Source: Streptomyces sp. 130 (GTDB lineage: Bacteria; Actinomycetota; Actinomycetes; Streptomycetales; Streptomycetaceae). From it: a stretch of DNA of 46,448 bases. The stretch is taken from positions 1 through 46,448 of the forward strand of contig NZ_VJNO01000045.1 of NCBI RefSeq assembly GCF_007096885.1, in the 5' to 3' direction. Positions 16,178 through 24,386 of the stretch are shown here, piece by piece. The notes beneath the pieces are model-generated. The model was not told the origin of the DNA, ran no database searches, and saw only the letters and a list, made by a program, of their open reading frames with translations. The first letter of the stretch is position 1. Each line of letters begins with the position of its first letter. Made by a program: the position numbers and the translations under genes.

Positions 16178-16260
16178 CCTTCGGTCGCTTCGGTCGCTGT
16201 GGTCGCGGCGCGTACGGGCGTGACCTGCGCTTCTTCTCGCGCGGGCGGGTCAGCGACCCA
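16178..16260. repeat. Module-2 iterons downstream of tpg
   Basis: TTCGGTCGCTTCGGTCGCT at 16180-16198 repeats the GCGACCGAA iteron twice (inverse), followed by TGACCTGCG at about 16221 and GTCAGCGACC near 16249. These match elements of origin candidate 2, so tap-tpg is flanked on both sides by the same iteron family. Confidence 0.6.
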
Positions 16261-16301
16261 GAGCGGTACGGGGGTGGTTTCCGGGTGGCGGGCAGGGCCG
16301 C

Positions 16302-17258
16302 CTAGTCGACCGGACCGGTGAGCACCGAGGTGAAGACGTCCGTGCCGTCCTGGTGGCCGGTGATCTCCACGGTGACCATGTTGCCGGGCTCGTGCTCCAC
16401 CCGGGTCACCTCGATCCAGCAGGGCCGGTCGAGTTCGGCGTACTGGTGGAAGTCGTTGGCGGCGGCGGCCGGGGTGAACGTCCGGGGCGCCATGACGGCG
16501 CAGGCGGCCTGGCGGGCCGCTTCGAGCAGCACCATGCCGGGCACGTGGTCGCCCTTGTGGTCGAAGAGGATCGGGTGGTCGAGATCCGGCGTGAGCAGCC
16601 AGCGCGGGCTGCCGCCGGGAGCGGACCCGGGGGCGGGGGAGAGCACGACGTCCGTGGTGAACGGCCGTCCGACGACGGCCGGCGGCAGCGGGTTGCGGGC
16701 CGGGTGCGGTTCGGTGACGGGCGGTTGGGCGGTACGGCTCTGGCGTAACCGGTTGTAGACGGCCGGGGGGATGACGGAGATCTGCCCGGTGCCGCCCGCC
16801 AGGGAACGGCCGCTCCGGCGGAGCGCGAACTCGAAGGCGACACGGCTGGCGACGCCCCTGCGGCGGACGACGTCCGTGCACCGGGTGTCGAGGTCGAAGT
16901 CGGTGGGGCCCGAGGCGATGCGCAGGTTCTCGGGGTCGGCCGTGTAGGTGATGGACGACATCACGAAGGCGTGGCCGAGCGGCACGCCCAGTTCCACGTG
17001 GGAGACGTAGATGCCCGCCTGGCGGAACGTTTCCGCGACCTGCAGCGGGTCATGGCTCGTGCCGTCCTGGCTCCGGAACATGGTGTGGGCGCGGGGCCAT
17101 TGGCCGGTGAGCGCGAAGTTCGTCCCGTCCCGGGAGTCGCACCCGGTGAGGAACACCTCGGCGACCGAGTCGCGGTGCACGTACTCCTTCGCGACCGTGC
17201 TGGTCAGCCGCGGAGCGGCCGGGAGTGCGGTTCTGGCTTCAGCAGTGGTGAGACTCAT
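16302..17258 (-). CDS. AfsA-family gamma-butyrolactone synthase
   Basis: A 318-residue AfsA/ScbA-type enzyme, which condenses a beta-ketoacyl thioester with dihydroxyacetone phosphate to start GBL signal synthesis. Two hotdog-like repeats are expected: the N-terminal one includes EYVHRDSVAEVFLTG and DPLQVAETFRQAGIYVSH; the C-terminal one includes HPILFDHKGDHVPGMVLLEA, the family signature. Length is normal and no signature residue is obviously missing. A TTA codon at 16748-16746 (leucine in YNRLRQ) predicts bldA-dependent translation. An ARE lies 50 bp upstream. The second GBL receptor gene diverges from it, the usual synthase/receptor pairing. Confidence 0.92.
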   Translation of the reverse strand: MSLTTAEARTALPAAPRLTSTVAKEYVHRDSVAEVFLTGCDSRDGTNFALTGQWPRAHTMFRSQDGTSHDPLQVAETFRQAGIYVSHVELGVPLGHAFVMSSITYTADPENLRIASGPTDFDLDTRCTDVVRRRGVASRVAFEFALRRSGRSLAGGTGQISVIPPAVYNRLRQSRTAQPPVTEPHPARNPLPPAVVGRPFTTDVVLSPAPGSAPGGSPRWLLTPDLDHPILFDHKGDHVPGMVLLEAARQAACAVMAPRTFTPAAAANDFHQYAELDRPCWIEVTRVEHEPGNMVTVEITGHQDGTDVFTSVLTGPVD

Positions 17259-17306
17259 GGGGCCCCCGTCTTGACTTGAAACCTGCGTTCGGCGACGCCA
17301 CTTAAG

Positions 17307-17324
17307 ATACGGACCTACCGGTTT
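17307..17324. promoter_or_regulatory. GBL-receptor box upstream of the AfsA-like gene
   Basis: ATACGGACCTACCGGTTT fits AWAC-N8-CGGTTT exactly and is preceded by AAG as in the box at 7485. It lies 49 bp before the AfsA-like start codon, so the signal synthase is probably under receptor control. Confidence 0.75.
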
Positions 17325-17501
17325 TCTTCAATCGGCCCAAAAGTAAAGACTTTACCAAGAATCAAGCGTTTACTTGAATATCGCATTCCGTTTCATGCTT
17401 CCTAACGGGTACTTGACCCTTCTCAATGAGGCAGAAAAACGGGCAGAAGGTGCACGAGGGGCTGTCGCTGGTCGAGGCAGGTGCGTGTGCCTCGCAAGAA
17501 G

Positions 17502-17634
17502 AAACCTGTCAGGCGGTTTCTTTTGTTGGTTTGCGGTGCATTCTCCGACGAGAGGGACTGGAGAAACCAACTGCTCCCAGGGGTGGCGTGCGCGAGCCCG
17601 GGGACGCATAAACCAACCAGCCGTGCGGTTTGCT
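17502..17634. promoter_or_regulatory. GBL-receptor boxes upstream of receptor gene 2
   Basis: AAACCTGTCAGGCGGTTT at 17502-17519 fits AWAC-N8-CGGTTT exactly. A weaker second site, read on the minus strand as AAACCGCACGGCTGGTTG, lies at about 17612-17629. They precede the receptor gene at 17721 and suggest autorepression. The rest of the 460-bp divergent gap shows no gene and is less GC-rich than the coding DNA. Confidence 0.65.
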
Positions 17635-17720
17635 AAGGTGAGCACGAGTCAGTATGGAGAATCCAGGGTGAATCGGGCGACTCCACGCCGGTTCCCTCGC
17701 CCCGCCCCGAGGAGGACACG

Positions 17721-18305
17721 ATGGTGAAGCAGGCGCGAGCGGCTGTGACGCGTCAGGCCCTCATCTCGGCCGCCGCGGAGGTCTTCGGCGCCGACGGGTA
17801 CGCGATGGCGACGCTCCCGGTCATCAGCGGCCGGGCCGGAGTGAGTTCGGGCGCCCTGCACTTCCACTTCCCCAACAAGGACGCGCTGGCCGCCGCCGTG
17901 GAGTCGGCCGCCGCGCAGTCCGCCCTCGCGCTGACCGAGGAGAGTGTGCGGACCGCCGCGGGCGGCCGGCTCCAGGGGCTCGTCGCCGCCGTGGGCCGGC
18001 TGATGGACGCGGTCACCGACGACCCGGTCGTGCGCGCGGGCTTCCGGCTGGGCGGCGACCCCTCGCGCAAGAGCGAGGCCAAACTGCACGAATGGTGGTA
18101 CGAGTGGGTGCGCGAGGCCCTCGTCCAGGCCCGCGTCGACGGTGAGTTGGCCGAGGACGTCTCGGCCGAGGACGCGGCGGTGGTCATCGTGGCGGCGACG
18201 CTCGGCCTGGAGACCCTCGGCGCGGTCGACCGGTACTGGCGGTCCGCTGAGCGGCTGGTCCAGCTGTGGTCGTTCGCGCTGCCTCGGCTGAGCCCGGCGG
18301 AGTAG
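17721..18305 (+). CDS. TetR-family gamma-butyrolactone receptor homologue 2
   Basis: A 194-residue ArpA/ScbR-type repressor, shorter than homologue 1. The DNA-binding half is TRQALISAAAEVFGADGY, then LPVISGRAGVSSGALHFHF. In the ligand half a tryptophan-rich stretch (EWWYEWVREALVQARVDGEL) keeps a tryptophan at the conserved position 11 residues before the alanine of ALVQA. The ATG at 17721 has GAGGAGGA upstream. Divergent from the AfsA-like gene over AREs, it is the more probable cognate receptor. SARP 1 lies downstream and carries its own paired AREs. Confidence 0.87.
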   Translation: MVKQARAAVTRQALISAAAEVFGADGYAMATLPVISGRAGVSSGALHFHFPNKDALAAAVESAAAQSALALTEESVRTAAGGRLQGLVAAVGRLMDAVTDDPVVRAGFRLGGDPSRKSEAKLHEWWYEWVREALVQARVDGELAEDVSAEDAAVVIVAATLGLETLGAVDRYWRSAERLVQLWSFALPRLSPAE

Positions 18306-18550
18306 GATCGGGGGCCGCCCGGGGCGGGTGGGTTCCGCGCATCCTGCCGACCGCCGCCTCGCAGCTGCCCCGCCCTCGCGCCCGTCCCTCCCGCTCTCCA
18401 CCGGGAAAAACAGCCCGTGCGGTCTGGTCGATCGGGGGTGGATGGCAGGGGTGGCGCGCCCCTAACGCCCTTCCCCTTGTCCGTATTTGGGGACATTTAT
18501 CGGATCAAGATGGCCCACCCTCAAGGATCGCTGGTGCTCCGCGCGAGACT
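18306..18550. other. Intergenic region with one possible receptor half-site
   Basis: No gene is visible. AAACAGCCCGTGCGGTCT at 18408-18425 resembles the AWAC-N8-CGGTWT boxes with one mismatch at the end. It may be an accessory operator for the SARP promoter 150 bp downstream. Confidence 0.4.
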
Positions 18551-18601
18551 AAACAGGACGCACGGTTTGGTATTGACATACCGCTCGTGCTGTTTTTAAA
18601 T
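18551..18601 (+). promoter_or_regulatory. SARP 1 promoter between two facing GBL-receptor boxes
   Basis: Box A AAACAGGACGCACGGTTT (18551-18568) and box B, the inverse ATACCGCTCGTGCTGTTT (18578-18595), face each other across 9 bp. A consensus -35 TTGACA (18573-18578) lies in the gap, with -10 TTAAAT at 18596-18601 after 17 bp. Bound receptors would cover the whole promoter. SARP 2 has the same design. Confidence 0.75.
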
Positions 18602-18662
18602 CATTCCGTCAGCAGAAGTTCCAGGCCGCCCGGGGCGGCCGGGGGGATGACGGGGAGACGGC

Positions 18663-19469
18663 GTGGACATCGACGTACTCGGCACGCTCGACGTGCGGGA
18701 AATGGGCACCTCGATCACACCGACCGCCCCCAAGCCCCGGCAGGTGCTCGCTCTGCTGGCCCTGCACGCCGACGAGGTGGTGCCCGTGGGCGCCCTCACC
18801 GAGGAGCTGTGGGGGAGCGAGCCGCCGCGCAGCGCCCGGCCCACCCTCCAGACGTACATCCTCCAGCTGCGCGAGCTGATCACCGCGGCGCTCGAAGAGC
18901 ACGGCGACGACACCCGCACCGCCAAGGACGTCCTGCTCACCGTTCCCGGGGGCTACTTACTGCGGAGCGGCGAAGGCAGCCACGACGTGCAGGAGTTCGA
19001 GCGGCTGGCCGGCATGGGATACCGGGCCATGGACGCCGAGGACTTCCCCGAGGGCGCGCGGCTGCTGCGCGAGGCGCTGGCCCTGTGGACCGGTCCGGCA
19101 CTCGCCGACGTACACACCGGGCCGCACCTGGACACCCAGATCAAGCGGCTGGAGGAGAGCCGGCTGTGCGCCCTGGACCAGCGCATCGAGGCCGATCTCA
19201 AGCTGGGCCGCCACCGCGAACTGCTCTCCGAGCTCACCGTCCTGCTCAGCCGGTACTCCACCCACGAGAGCCTGTGCGGCCAGTACATGCTCGCCCTCTA
19301 CCGCTCCGGGCGGCGCGGCGAGGCGCTGGACGCCTACCAGCGGCTACGCTCCACGCTGGTCCGCACGCTCGGGCTCGAACCCTCGCCCGCGCTGGCCAAG
19401 CTGCAGCGTTCCATTCTCATGGCCCGGCCCGAGGGCGTCGCGGGGGCGGGCGGAGTGCGGCTCGCCTGA
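18663..19469 (+). CDS. SARP-family pathway activator 1
   Basis: A 268-residue Streptomyces antibiotic regulatory protein. An OmpR-like winged helix occupies about residues 1-95 (PTAPKPRQVLALLALHADEV, ELWGSEPPRSARPTLQTYI), followed by the bacterial transcriptional activation domain. No ATPase domain is attached. SARPs bind 11-bp-phased repeats near -35 and recruit RNA polymerase. The GTG at 18663 has GGGGAGA upstream. A TTA codon at 18957-18959 predicts bldA dependence, the only TTA I found in the four SARP genes. The promoter has facing GBL-receptor boxes, so this is likely the first relay from the signal to biosynthesis. Confidence 0.9.
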   Translation: MDIDVLGTLDVREMGTSITPTAPKPRQVLALLALHADEVVPVGALTEELWGSEPPRSARPTLQTYILQLRELITAALEEHGDDTRTAKDVLLTVPGGYLLRSGEGSHDVQEFERLAGMGYRAMDAEDFPEGARLLREALALWTGPALADVHTGPHLDTQIKRLEESRLCALDQRIEADLKLGRHRELLSELTVLLSRYSTHESLCGQYMLALYRSGRRGEALDAYQRLRSTLVRTLGLEPSPALAKLQRSILMARPEGVAGAGGVRLA

Positions 19470-19531
19470 GAGGGCAGCCGTACCGGCTGAGGGAGGGCAT
19501 GTGATGCGGCGTACGCGGGATCAGGGCCCCG

Positions 19532-21529
19532 ATGAGTGACGATCCGGTGCTCGCGGTGGTCTTCGCGCCGGTGCCCGCCGCCTCCGGCCCGTCGGTCGAG
19601 GCGGAGCTGTGCGGCCCCCTCGGCCCCGGCCGGGCCGAGTCGGTGGCGGCCCGGGTGACCCAGCGTCACGCGTACACGGTGACCGTGGCGGCGTCCGGCA
19701 CCGGGCGCCACACCCTGCGCGTCGAGCACGCGCGGGGCGGCCCGGCCCGGCCCGGACCCGCGGTGCTCGCCGACGTCCTGGCACTGGCGGGCGGCGCTCG
19801 CGACACCGTCGCGGTGACCGGACACCAGCAGGACCTGATCCGGGCGGCGGTCGAGGAGCCGGCGGGCGGCCACGTCGGCCAGGTCGCCTGGAACTGGACG
19901 GGGCCGGTTGACCTGGCCCGGTTCACCGCCGCCTGGCTGTCCGTGGCCGACCGGGAGACCGTGCTGCGGGCGGCCTTCGACTGGACGCACCTGCCCCGCC
20001 TGGCGCTGCACGAGTGGGCGGAGATCGACGTCGCCCACCTCGCGCACGGCGCCGTCTCCTGGAGCGACCTCATCGAGCGCGACCGCCTGCGCGGCTTCGC
20101 ACCCCACCGCCCCGGTCTGCTGCGCGTGACCCTGCTGGAGGGGCCGCCCCGGCCCGGGGGCACCCGCGCGCCCACCCGCGTCCTGCTCACCCATCACCGG
20201 GCGCTGCTGGACGAGCGCGGGGTCCACCTGTTGTTGCGGGAGTTCTACCGGGCCTACGTCCGCGGCGGCACCCTGCCCGGACGTGAGCGGCGCCCCGATG
20301 TGCGCGACCACGCCCGGTGGCTGGCCCGGCAGCGGACCGAGGGCGCCCGCGCCTACTGGGCGACGGTCGACGTGCCCCCGGAGACGGCCGCCCCCGAGGC
20401 CCCGGACGACGGGTCGCCGGCCGCGGCCCTCGGCACCGGACGCGTCCACCGGCGGCTGCGACCGCCCCAGACCACCCGGCTGCGCACCTGGGCAGCGATG
20501 CGCGGGGCGGGGGAGTCCAGCGCCCTGCACGCCGTGTGGGCGCTGCTGCTGTACCGGGCGGGCGGTGCGGTCGGCCCGGTGCCGGTCAGCTTCGGCGTGC
20601 ACCTGTCGGCCCGGGACATCCCGATGGAGGGCGCCGCGGGGATTCCCGGGCTGCTGGGCAACCCGCTGCCGATGACGGTCACCGTCGACCCCGCCGAGCC
20701 CGTGGCCGGTCTTCTGGGGCAGGCGCGCGACGCCGCGCTCGATCTGGCCGTCCACGCCTGGGTGCCGGGCGACCGGGTCCGGGTCTGGACCGGCCGGAAC
20801 CCCGATGCCGAACTCTTCGAGACCGGCATCGTGTTCGACCGCCGGGTCGAGCTGCCCGTAGCGCTGCTGGCGGAGCTGCGCGCCCAGGACGTCGAGGTGG
20901 ACGCCCCGCGCGTCATCAGCGCCCACCCCGGACTGCCGCTCACCCTCGCGGCCCGGCACGACGCGGACGGCGGGCTCTCCCTCACGGTGCGCTACGACCG
21001 CCGGTGTCTGGGGGACGTGGACGCCTCCGCCCTGCTCTCGCACTGCGTCCGGCTGCTGAGGTCGTTGCCGGACCACCGCGATCCGCAGTCCGCCGTCGGC
21101 GATCTCCTCGAACTCCTCCGGGGCTCCGAGGTGCCCCGCGTGCTGCCCCGTCCGCCCGTGCCGGAGGGGCCCGACGCGACGGTGCTGCGCGCCGGGGGCC
21201 CGTCGGCCGACACGATCGTGCTGGTGCGGGTGCCGGGTGTGCCCGCGGGTGCGTACGAGGCGCTGGTACGTCATCACCGGGGCCCGGAACGCATCGTGAG
21301 CCTGCGGGCGGCGCGTCCGGGGGAGCCTTCGGCGCTGCCCGGGCTGTCGGGGGCCGGGCGGCTGGTGCTGTGCGGTGCCGGGCCGGGGGGCGTGGCCGCG
21401 TACGAGATGGCGTGCGCGGCGCCCGAGGGCACGGTCGCGGCCGTCGTCATGACCGGGGTCGGCAGCGGTCCGGGCTGTGCCGTCGCGCTGGCGGCCGGGC
21501 TGGAATCGGTGCGCGCGGGGAGCCGTTGA
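19532..21529 (+). CDS. Condensation-domain-like protein with thioesterase-like tail, 1
   Basis: A 665-residue protein resembling a free-standing NRPS condensation domain (about residues 85-530). Landmarks are LRAAFDW, the core LLTHHRALLDERGVHLLLREF, SALHAVWALLLYRAGG and GLLGNPLPMTVTVDP. The core motif is altered: H221-H222 lie one residue too far from D227, so R223 sits where the catalytic second His of HHxxxDG is expected, and G is E228. The C-terminal 130 residues look like a thioesterase fold with LCGAGPGGVAAYEMA, where the GxSxGG serine is replaced by G617. Conventional amide-forming and hydrolase chemistry are therefore doubtful. A full paralogue is at 40741. The carboxylase genes follow within 90 bp. 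Function is unknown. Confidence 0.72.
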   Translation: MSDDPVLAVVFAPVPAASGPSVEAELCGPLGPGRAESVAARVTQRHAYTVTVAASGTGRHTLRVEHARGGPARPGPAVLADVLALAGGARDTVAVTGHQQDLIRAAVEEPAGGHVGQVAWNWTGPVDLARFTAAWLSVADRETVLRAAFDWTHLPRLALHEWAEIDVAHLAHGAVSWSDLIERDRLRGFAPHRPGLLRVTLLEGPPRPGGTRAPTRVLLTHHRALLDERGVHLLLREFYRAYVRGGTLPGRERRPDVRDHARWLARQRTEGARAYWATVDVPPETAAPEAPDDGSPAAALGTGRVHRRLRPPQTTRLRTWAAMRGAGESSALHAVWALLLYRAGGAVGPVPVSFGVHLSARDIPMEGAAGIPGLLGNPLPMTVTVDPAEPVAGLLGQARDAALDLAVHAWVPGDRVRVWTGRNPDAELFETGIVFDRRVELPVALLAELRAQDVEVDAPRVISAHPGLPLTLAARHDADGGLSLTVRYDRRCLGDVDASALLSHCVRLLRSLPDHRDPQSAVGDLLELLRGSEVPRVLPRPPVPEGPDATVLRAGGPSADTIVLVRVPGVPAGAYEALVRHHRGPERIVSLRAARPGEPSALPGLSGAGRLVLCGAGPGGVAAYEMACAAPEGTVAAVVMTGVGSGPGCAVALAAGLESVRAGSR

Positions 21530-21538
21530 CCGGCTGCC

Positions 21539-21591
21539 GAGCGGTTCTCCAGTGGGGCCGGAGCGGTGCTCCAGCGGGGTGGCCGATGCTG
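21539..21591 (+). promoter_or_regulatory. SARP-type operator before the carboxylase genes
   Basis: Heptamers GAGCGGT, CAGTGGG, GAGCGGT and CAGCGGG start at 21539, 21550, 21561 and 21572, an exact 11-bp period. A -10-like GATGCT lies 7 bp on, at 21586. The motif GAGCGGTTCTCCAG recurs upstream of the PKS operon and the dehydrogenase gene. Confidence 0.7.
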
Positions 21592-21613
21592 CCGTAAACG
21601 CTGGAGGTGGGTT

Positions 21614-21841
21614 ATGGGCGGTCCGGAACCGGCAGCGCCCGCGCTGCGCATCGAGCGCGGACGGGCCACCGAGGAGGAGCTGGCCGCGCTCATGGTCGTG
21701 CTGCTCGCCCTGCGGGCGGAGGCCGGCGGGCAGCGGGGCGAGGTCCCGGCCGGGCGCGTCCCGGGGTGGAGCCCGGTGCCCGTCTACCGAGCTCCGCGCA
21801 GCTGGCGCCGGCGCGGCAACGCATTCCAGGAAGGGACCTGA
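21614..21841 (+). CDS. Acyl-CoA carboxylase epsilon subunit
   Basis: A 75-residue protein with the pattern of the small actinobacterial epsilon subunit that stabilises and activates the alpha/beta acyl-CoA carboxylase complex. Its N-terminal ALRIERGRATEEELAALMVVLLAL is the family signature and the C-terminus (W...YRAPRSWRRRG) is a typical basic tail. GGAGGTGG stands 3-10 nt before the ATG. The beta subunit gene starts 4 nt after its stop, so the two are co-translated. A biotinylated alpha subunit is not in the window and must come from elsewhere. Confidence 0.82.
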   Translation: MGGPEPAAPALRIERGRATEEELAALMVVLLALRAEAGGQRGEVPAGRVPGWSPVPVYRAPRSWRRRGNAFQEGT

Positions 21842-21845
21842 CGAC

Positions 21846-23444
21846 ATGTCGATGACCACTTCCCCCGTCCCCGTCCCGGAACTGCTGGGGCAGGCCGGTC
21901 TCCGTGGCCGCGTGGCGGAACTGCGCGAGATCCACGCGGCGGCGGAGCGCGGACCGGGTGACCGGGCGACCGAGGTGCAGCACGCCAAGGGCAAGCTGAC
22001 CGCCCGCGAGCGCATCGAGCTCCTCTTCGACCCGGGTTCCTTCCACGAGGTGGAGCAGCTGCGCCGTCACCGGGCGACGGGTTTCGGCCTGGAGGCGAAG
22101 AGGCCGTACACCGACGGCGTCGTCACCGGCTGGGGCACGGTCGAGGGCCGGACGGTCTTCGTGTACGCGCACGACTTCCGGATCTTCGGCGGGGCGCTGG
22201 GCGAGGCGCACGCGACGAAGATCCACAAGATCATGGACATGGCCATCTCGGCGGGTGCGCCGCTGGTGTCCCTGAACGACGGCGCGGGCGCCCGTATCCA
22301 GGAGGGCGTCTCGGCGCTCGCCGGTTACGGCGGGATCTTCCAGCGCAACACCAGGGCTTCGGGTGTGATCCCGCAGATCAGTGTGATGCTCGGCCCGTGT
22401 GCGGGGGGTGCGGCCTACAGCCCGGCCCTCACCGACTTCGTGTTCATGGTCCGTGAGACCTCGCAGATGTTCATCACCGGTCCGGACGTCGTGAAGGCGG
22501 TCACCGGTGAGGAGATCACCCAGAACGGCCTGGGCGGCGCGGACGTCCACGCCGAGACGTCGGGCGTCGCGCACTTCGCGTACGACGACGAGGAGACCTG
22601 CATCGCCGAGGTCCGGTACCTGTTGTCCCTGCTGCCGCAGAACAACCGCGAGAACCCGCCCGTGGCGCCGACCGCCGACCCGGTGGACCGCCGTTCGGAC
22701 ACCCTCCTCGATCTGGTGCCGGTGGACGGCAACCGCCCGTACGACATGGCGGAGGTCATCGAGGAACTGGTGGACGACGGGGAGTACCTGGAGGTCCACG
22801 AGCACTGGGCGCGCAACATCATCTGCGTCCTGGCCCGGCTGGGCGGCGAGGTGGTGGGCATCGTCGCCAACCAGCCGAAGTCCCTGGCCGGGGTGCTGGA
22901 CATCGAGGCGTCCGAGAAGGCCGCGCGCTTCGTGCAGCTCTGCGACGCCTTCAACATCCCCATCGTGACGCTCCTCGACGTGCCCGGCTTCCTGCCGGGC
23001 GTCGACCAGGAGCACGGCGGCATCATCCGGCACGGGGCCAAGCTGCTCTACGCGTACTGCAACGCCACCGTGCCCCGTATCTCGCTGATCCTGCGCAAGG
23101 CGTACGGCGGCGCCTACATCGTCATGGACTCGCAGTCGATCGGCGCGGACCTCACCTACGCCTGGCCCACCAACGAGATCGCGGTCATGGGCGCGGAGGG
23201 CGCCGCCAACGTCATCTTCCGGCGGCAGATCGCGGAGGCCGAGGACCCCGAGGCGATGCGCGCGCGGATGGTCAAGGAGTACAGGACCGAGCTGATGCAC
23301 CCTTATTACGCCGCCGAGCGGGGGCTCGTGGACGACGTCATCGACCCGGCCGCAACGCGCGAGGTCCTGATCGCCTCGCTCGCGATGCTCCGCACCAAGC
23401 ACGCCGACCTGCCGGCCCGCAAGCACGGCAACCCCCCGCAGTAG
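21846..23444 (+). CDS. Acyl-CoA carboxylase beta subunit (carboxyltransferase)
   Basis: A 532-residue AccB/PccB-type carboxyltransferase that moves CO2 from biotin to acetyl- or propionyl-CoA. Features are KLTARERIELLFDPGSF near the N-terminus, the oxyanion-forming GPCAGGAAYSPALTDF in the first crotonase-like domain, and GVDQEHGGIIRHGAKLLYAY with RKAYGGAYIVMDSQ in the second. Length is normal and no damage is seen. Behind a SARP-type operator and beside PKS genes, it most likely boosts malonyl-CoA for the polyketide. Acetyl versus propionyl preference cannot be read by eye. Confidence 0.93.
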   Translation: MSMTTSPVPVPELLGQAGLRGRVAELREIHAAAERGPGDRATEVQHAKGKLTARERIELLFDPGSFHEVEQLRRHRATGFGLEAKRPYTDGVVTGWGTVEGRTVFVYAHDFRIFGGALGEAHATKIHKIMDMAISAGAPLVSLNDGAGARIQEGVSALAGYGGIFQRNTRASGVIPQISVMLGPCAGGAAYSPALTDFVFMVRETSQMFITGPDVVKAVTGEEITQNGLGGADVHAETSGVAHFAYDDEETCIAEVRYLLSLLPQNNRENPPVAPTADPVDRRSDTLLDLVPVDGNRPYDMAEVIEELVDDGEYLEVHEHWARNIICVLARLGGEVVGIVANQPKSLAGVLDIEASEKAARFVQLCDAFNIPIVTLLDVPGFLPGVDQEHGGIIRHGAKLLYAYCNATVPRISLILRKAYGGAYIVMDSQSIGADLTYAWPTNEIAVMGAEGAANVIFRRQIAEAEDPEAMRARMVKEYRTELMHPYYAAERGLVDDVIDPAATREVLIASLAMLRTKHADLPARKHGNPPQ

Positions 23445-23466
23445 AGGCTGCCTGGACCTCCCTTGT

Positions 23467-23517
23467 AAACAGGGCACGCGGTTTGGTATTGACAAACCGC
23501 GTGGCCTGTTTTTAGCT
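23467..23517 (+). promoter_or_regulatory. SARP 2 promoter between two facing GBL-receptor boxes
   Basis: Boxes AAACAGGGCACGCGGTTT (23467-23484) and the inverse AAACCGCGTGGCCTGTTT (23494-23511) make a near-perfect long palindrome around GGTATTGAC. The -35 TTGACA is at 23489-23494 and a -10 TTAGCT at 23512-23517, 17 bp apart. Architecture and spacing equal those of the SARP 1 promoter. Confidence 0.78.
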
Positions 23518-23552
23518 TCGCTGATGACTCGTGCGTGAAGAGGGGGAGCACC

Positions 23553-24386
23553 ATGGACATCGAAGTACTGGGCGCGCTGGTCGTCACCGAAGGCGGGATC
23601 TCGGTCACCCCGACCGCGCCGAAGGCCCGGCAGGTGCTGGCCCTCCTGGCCGTGCACGCCGACCGCGTCGTCTCCGTGCCCGACCTGATCGAGGAGCTGT
23701 GGGGCCAGAACCCGCCGCGCAGCGCCCGCACCACGCTGCAGACCTACGTGCTGCAGGTGCGCGAGCTCATCGCCGCGGCGCTGGAACGCGCCCCGGGCGA
23801 CGCCCCGTCGCGTACGGCCAAGGACGTCCTGGTCACCGCTCCGGGCGGGTACACGCTGCACACCTCGGGCGGCAGCGTCGACGTCCGCGAGTTCGAACGG
23901 CTCGTCGGCTGCGGCTACCGCACGAGCGACGCGGGCGACTACCGGCGCGCCGCCCGCGAACTGCGGGACGCGCTCGCCCTGTGGACCGGCTCCGCCCTCG
24001 TGGACGTACGGACGGGGCCGCGGCTGGACATGGAGATCCGGCGCCTGGAAGAGACCTGGCTGTGCGCCCTCGACCAGCGCATCGACGCCGACCTGCGGCT
24101 CGGCCGGCACCGCGAGCTGCTGAGCGAACTCACGGTCCTGGTCAGCCGCTACCGCACCCACGAGAACCTGCACGCCCACTACATGGTCGCCCTGCACCGC
24201 TCGGGCCGGCGCAGCGAGGCGCTGGACGCCTACCACCGGCTGCGGGCCAGGCTCGTCGGTGAGCTGGGGCTCGAGCCATCCGCAGGGCTGCAACGACTGC
24301 AGCGCTCCATTCTGAGAGCCGGGTCCGCACCCGCACCCGGGACGGTCGCAGCCGACACCGGCGAGCGGCTGACCCAGGTCGGCTGA
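23553..24386 (+). CDS. SARP-family pathway activator 2
   Basis: A 277-residue SARP closely similar to activator 1. The winged-helix half is PTAPKARQVLALLAVHADRV and ELWGQNPPRSARTTLQTYV; the activation domain ends with LHAHYMVALHRSGRRSEALD and LGLEPSAGLQRLQRSIL. I chose ATG 23553, with AGGGGGAG upstream, over the frame start 18 nt earlier. Its promoter carries the same facing receptor boxes as activator 1, so both should be released by the same signal. No TTA codon was found, so it may escape bldA control. Duplication of the whole promoter-gene unit is the simplest origin. Confidence 0.9.
   Translation: MDIEVLGALVVTEGGISVTPTAPKARQVLALLAVHADRVVSVPDLIEELWGQNPPRSARTTLQTYVLQVRELIAAALERAPGDAPSRTAKDVLVTAPGGYTLHTSGGSVDVREFERLVGCGYRTSDAGDYRRAARELRDALALWTGSALVDVRTGPRLDMEIRRLEETWLCALDQRIDADLRLGRHRELLSELTVLVSRYRTHENLHAHYMVALHRSGRRSEALDAYHRLRARLVGELGLEPSAGLQRLQRSILRAGSAPAPGTVAADTGERLTQVG

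Noticed and set aside
13039..16881. A 1,280-residue open frame on the minus strand across tap, tpg and the AfsA-like gene
   Set aside because: It is the antisense shadow of GC-rich genes with clear family identity, is of low complexity, and has no start signal or domain.
17366..17727. Small frames on both strands in the gap between the AfsA-like gene and receptor 2
   Set aside because: They overlap receptor boxes and the promoter of 17721 and show no coding character.
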